Translations under genes and position numbers: made by a program
Part shown: piece after piece, positions 5,832 through 5,854 of the stretch
Layout of the letters: each line of letters begins with the position of its first letter
How positions within the stretch are numbered: position 1 is the first letter of the stretch
Assembly: GCA_902795555.1 (NCBI GenBank)
Contig: CADBLV010000141.1
Location: 1 to 5,854 of the forward strand
Origin: an uncultured Eubacteriales bacterium
Lineage (GTDB): Bacteria; Bacillota_A; Clostridia; Christensenellales; Aristaeellaceae
Length of the DNA stretch: 5,854 nt
Reading direction: 5' to 3'
The notes under the pieces: model-generated
The model's database searches: none
Told to the model about the DNA's origin: nothing
The model's input: the letters and a program-made list of their open reading frames with translations, nothing else

Positions 5832-5854
5832 GGCATAGGATTGATAAAACGCCC

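Overview
The window has the look of a chromosomal stretch from an anaerobic Firmicutes-type bacterium, probably a gut or rumen Clostridia relative. The grounds are strong AGGAGG-type ribosome binding sites, a moderately GC-rich coding style, and the mix of families: a DUF4143 ATPase, an MvpAT-like VapBC pair, a small stand-alone nitroreductase and a RecQ with an extra C-terminal domain. The taxonomic guess is inference only.

Left part (1-2035, plus strand): a DUF4143-type ATPase enters already in progress (its Walker A end lies outside the window) and stops at 1122. A 258-base gap follows. It holds a minus-strand remnant that reads like the C-terminus of a DUF2442 protein, then a good sigma-70-type promoter with short palindromes. 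That promoter drives vapB (antitoxin) and vapC (PIN-domain RNase toxin), which overlap by one base. Parts of this segment are visibly more A+T-rich than the flanking genes, which fits an acquired toxin-antitoxin patch. A weak hairpin plus T-run at the vapC stop may end the transcript.

Middle (2036-2930, plus strand): a single 265-residue protein with a C-terminal discoidin-like (F5/8 type C-like, galactose-binding fold) domain and no signal peptide. Its last five codons form one arm of a perfect 15-bp terminator hairpin.

Right part (2962-5854, minus strand, convergent with the middle gene): a nitroreductase-family flavoprotein lies downstream of a large recQ. RecQ has the full helicase, Zn/RQC and HRDC architecture, then a four-unit Ser/Lys/Pro heptad linker and a Myb/HTH-like C-terminal module. 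Its true start is unresolved, because the frame stays open to the window edge and no candidate start has a good ribosome binding site. An inverted repeat and a -10-like box between recQ and the nitroreductase gene suggest the latter can be transcribed on its own.

No RNA genes, CRISPR array or insertion sequence were seen. Nothing here is clearly an undescribed multi-gene system. The most worthwhile points are the extended RecQ, the apparently cytosolic discoidin protein, the DUF2442 remnant beside vapBC, and the gene-embedded terminator.
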